A stretch of DNA of 5,805 nt from an uncultured Eubacteriales bacterium. GTDB taxonomy: Bacteria > Bacillota > Clostridia > Lachnospirales > Anaerotignaceae. The stretch is taken from NCBI GenBank assembly GCA_902406135.1, contig CABPCX010000128.1, forward strand, positions 1 through 5,805. Direction: 5' to 3'. A model generated the notes under the pieces. That model did no database searches. It was given only the letters and a program-made list of their open reading frames with translations, and was not told the origin of the DNA. The position numbers and the translations under genes were made by a program. Shown in pieces: positions 5,752 through 5,805 of this stretch (positions within the stretch are counted from its first letter, which is position 1; the number at the start of each line of letters is the position of its first letter).

Positions 5752-5805
5752 GGAGAGGTGTCCGAGTGGTTTAAGGAGCTGGTCTTGAAAACCAGTGACT
5801 CCGAA
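5752..5805 (+). tRNA. tRNA-Ser(UGA), 5' part (cut by window end)
   Basis: Acceptor 5' strand GGAGAGG (5752-5758), then U8 and the D arm. The anticodon stem CTGGT/ACCAG (5779-5783, 5791-5795) encloses loop CTTGAAA with anticodon TGA (5786-5788), which reads UCA serine codons. The bases from 5796 begin the region leading into the long variable arm of serine tRNAs. The variable arm, T arm and 3' acceptor strand lie beyond the window. Confidence 0.96.

Overview
The window reads as chromosomal housekeeping DNA from an anaerobic Bacillota, most likely class Clostridia. The evidence is AT-rich intergenic DNA, strong AGGAGG-type ribosome binding sites about 8 nt from their starts, a T-box-controlled tyrosyl-tRNA synthetase with Firmicutes-style features, and TTGACA/TATAAT promoters. 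The genus cannot be fixed from the sequence alone. No insertion sequence, phage gene or CRISPR array was seen.

Layout. (1) 1-374, plus strand: the C-terminal part of a XerD-type tyrosine recombinase, cut by the window edge, with its terminator at 391-432. (2) 509-2092, minus strand: tyrS (546-1769) behind a complete tyrosine T-box leader (promoter 2064-2092, leader 1832-2045), ending in a hairpin terminator at 509-540. xerD and tyrS converge. (3) 2142-3353, minus strand: pepT, encoding peptidase T, starting at TTG behind a perfect ribosome binding site. No convincing terminator separates it from the tyrS promoter. (4) 3354-3905: a long divergent intergenic region with promoters facing both ways, several inverted repeats, and a roughly 285-nt leader in front of the next gene. 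(5) 3906-5590, plus strand: a diverged LctP-family (lactate permease) transporter of 508 aa, then a 27-codon reading frame at 5464-5547 with its own strong ribosome binding site, encoding a one-helix membrane miniprotein, then a strong terminator. (6) 5672-5805: a consensus promoter and the first 54 nt of a tRNA-Ser(UGA), cut by the window edge.

Functional picture. tyrS senses uncharged tRNA-Tyr through its T-box. PepT would release amino acids from tripeptides, so pepT lying upstream of tyrS on the same strand may be more than chance, because read-through from pepT would enter the T-box leader. The permease probably moves a small monocarboxylate such as lactate or glycolate, but its signature residues differ from characterised LctP proteins.

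The most promising undescribed element is the two-gene unit of permease plus membrane miniprotein. Its layout resembles known transporters with tiny helper subunits. The palindrome-rich promoter and long leader of that unit come next in interest.
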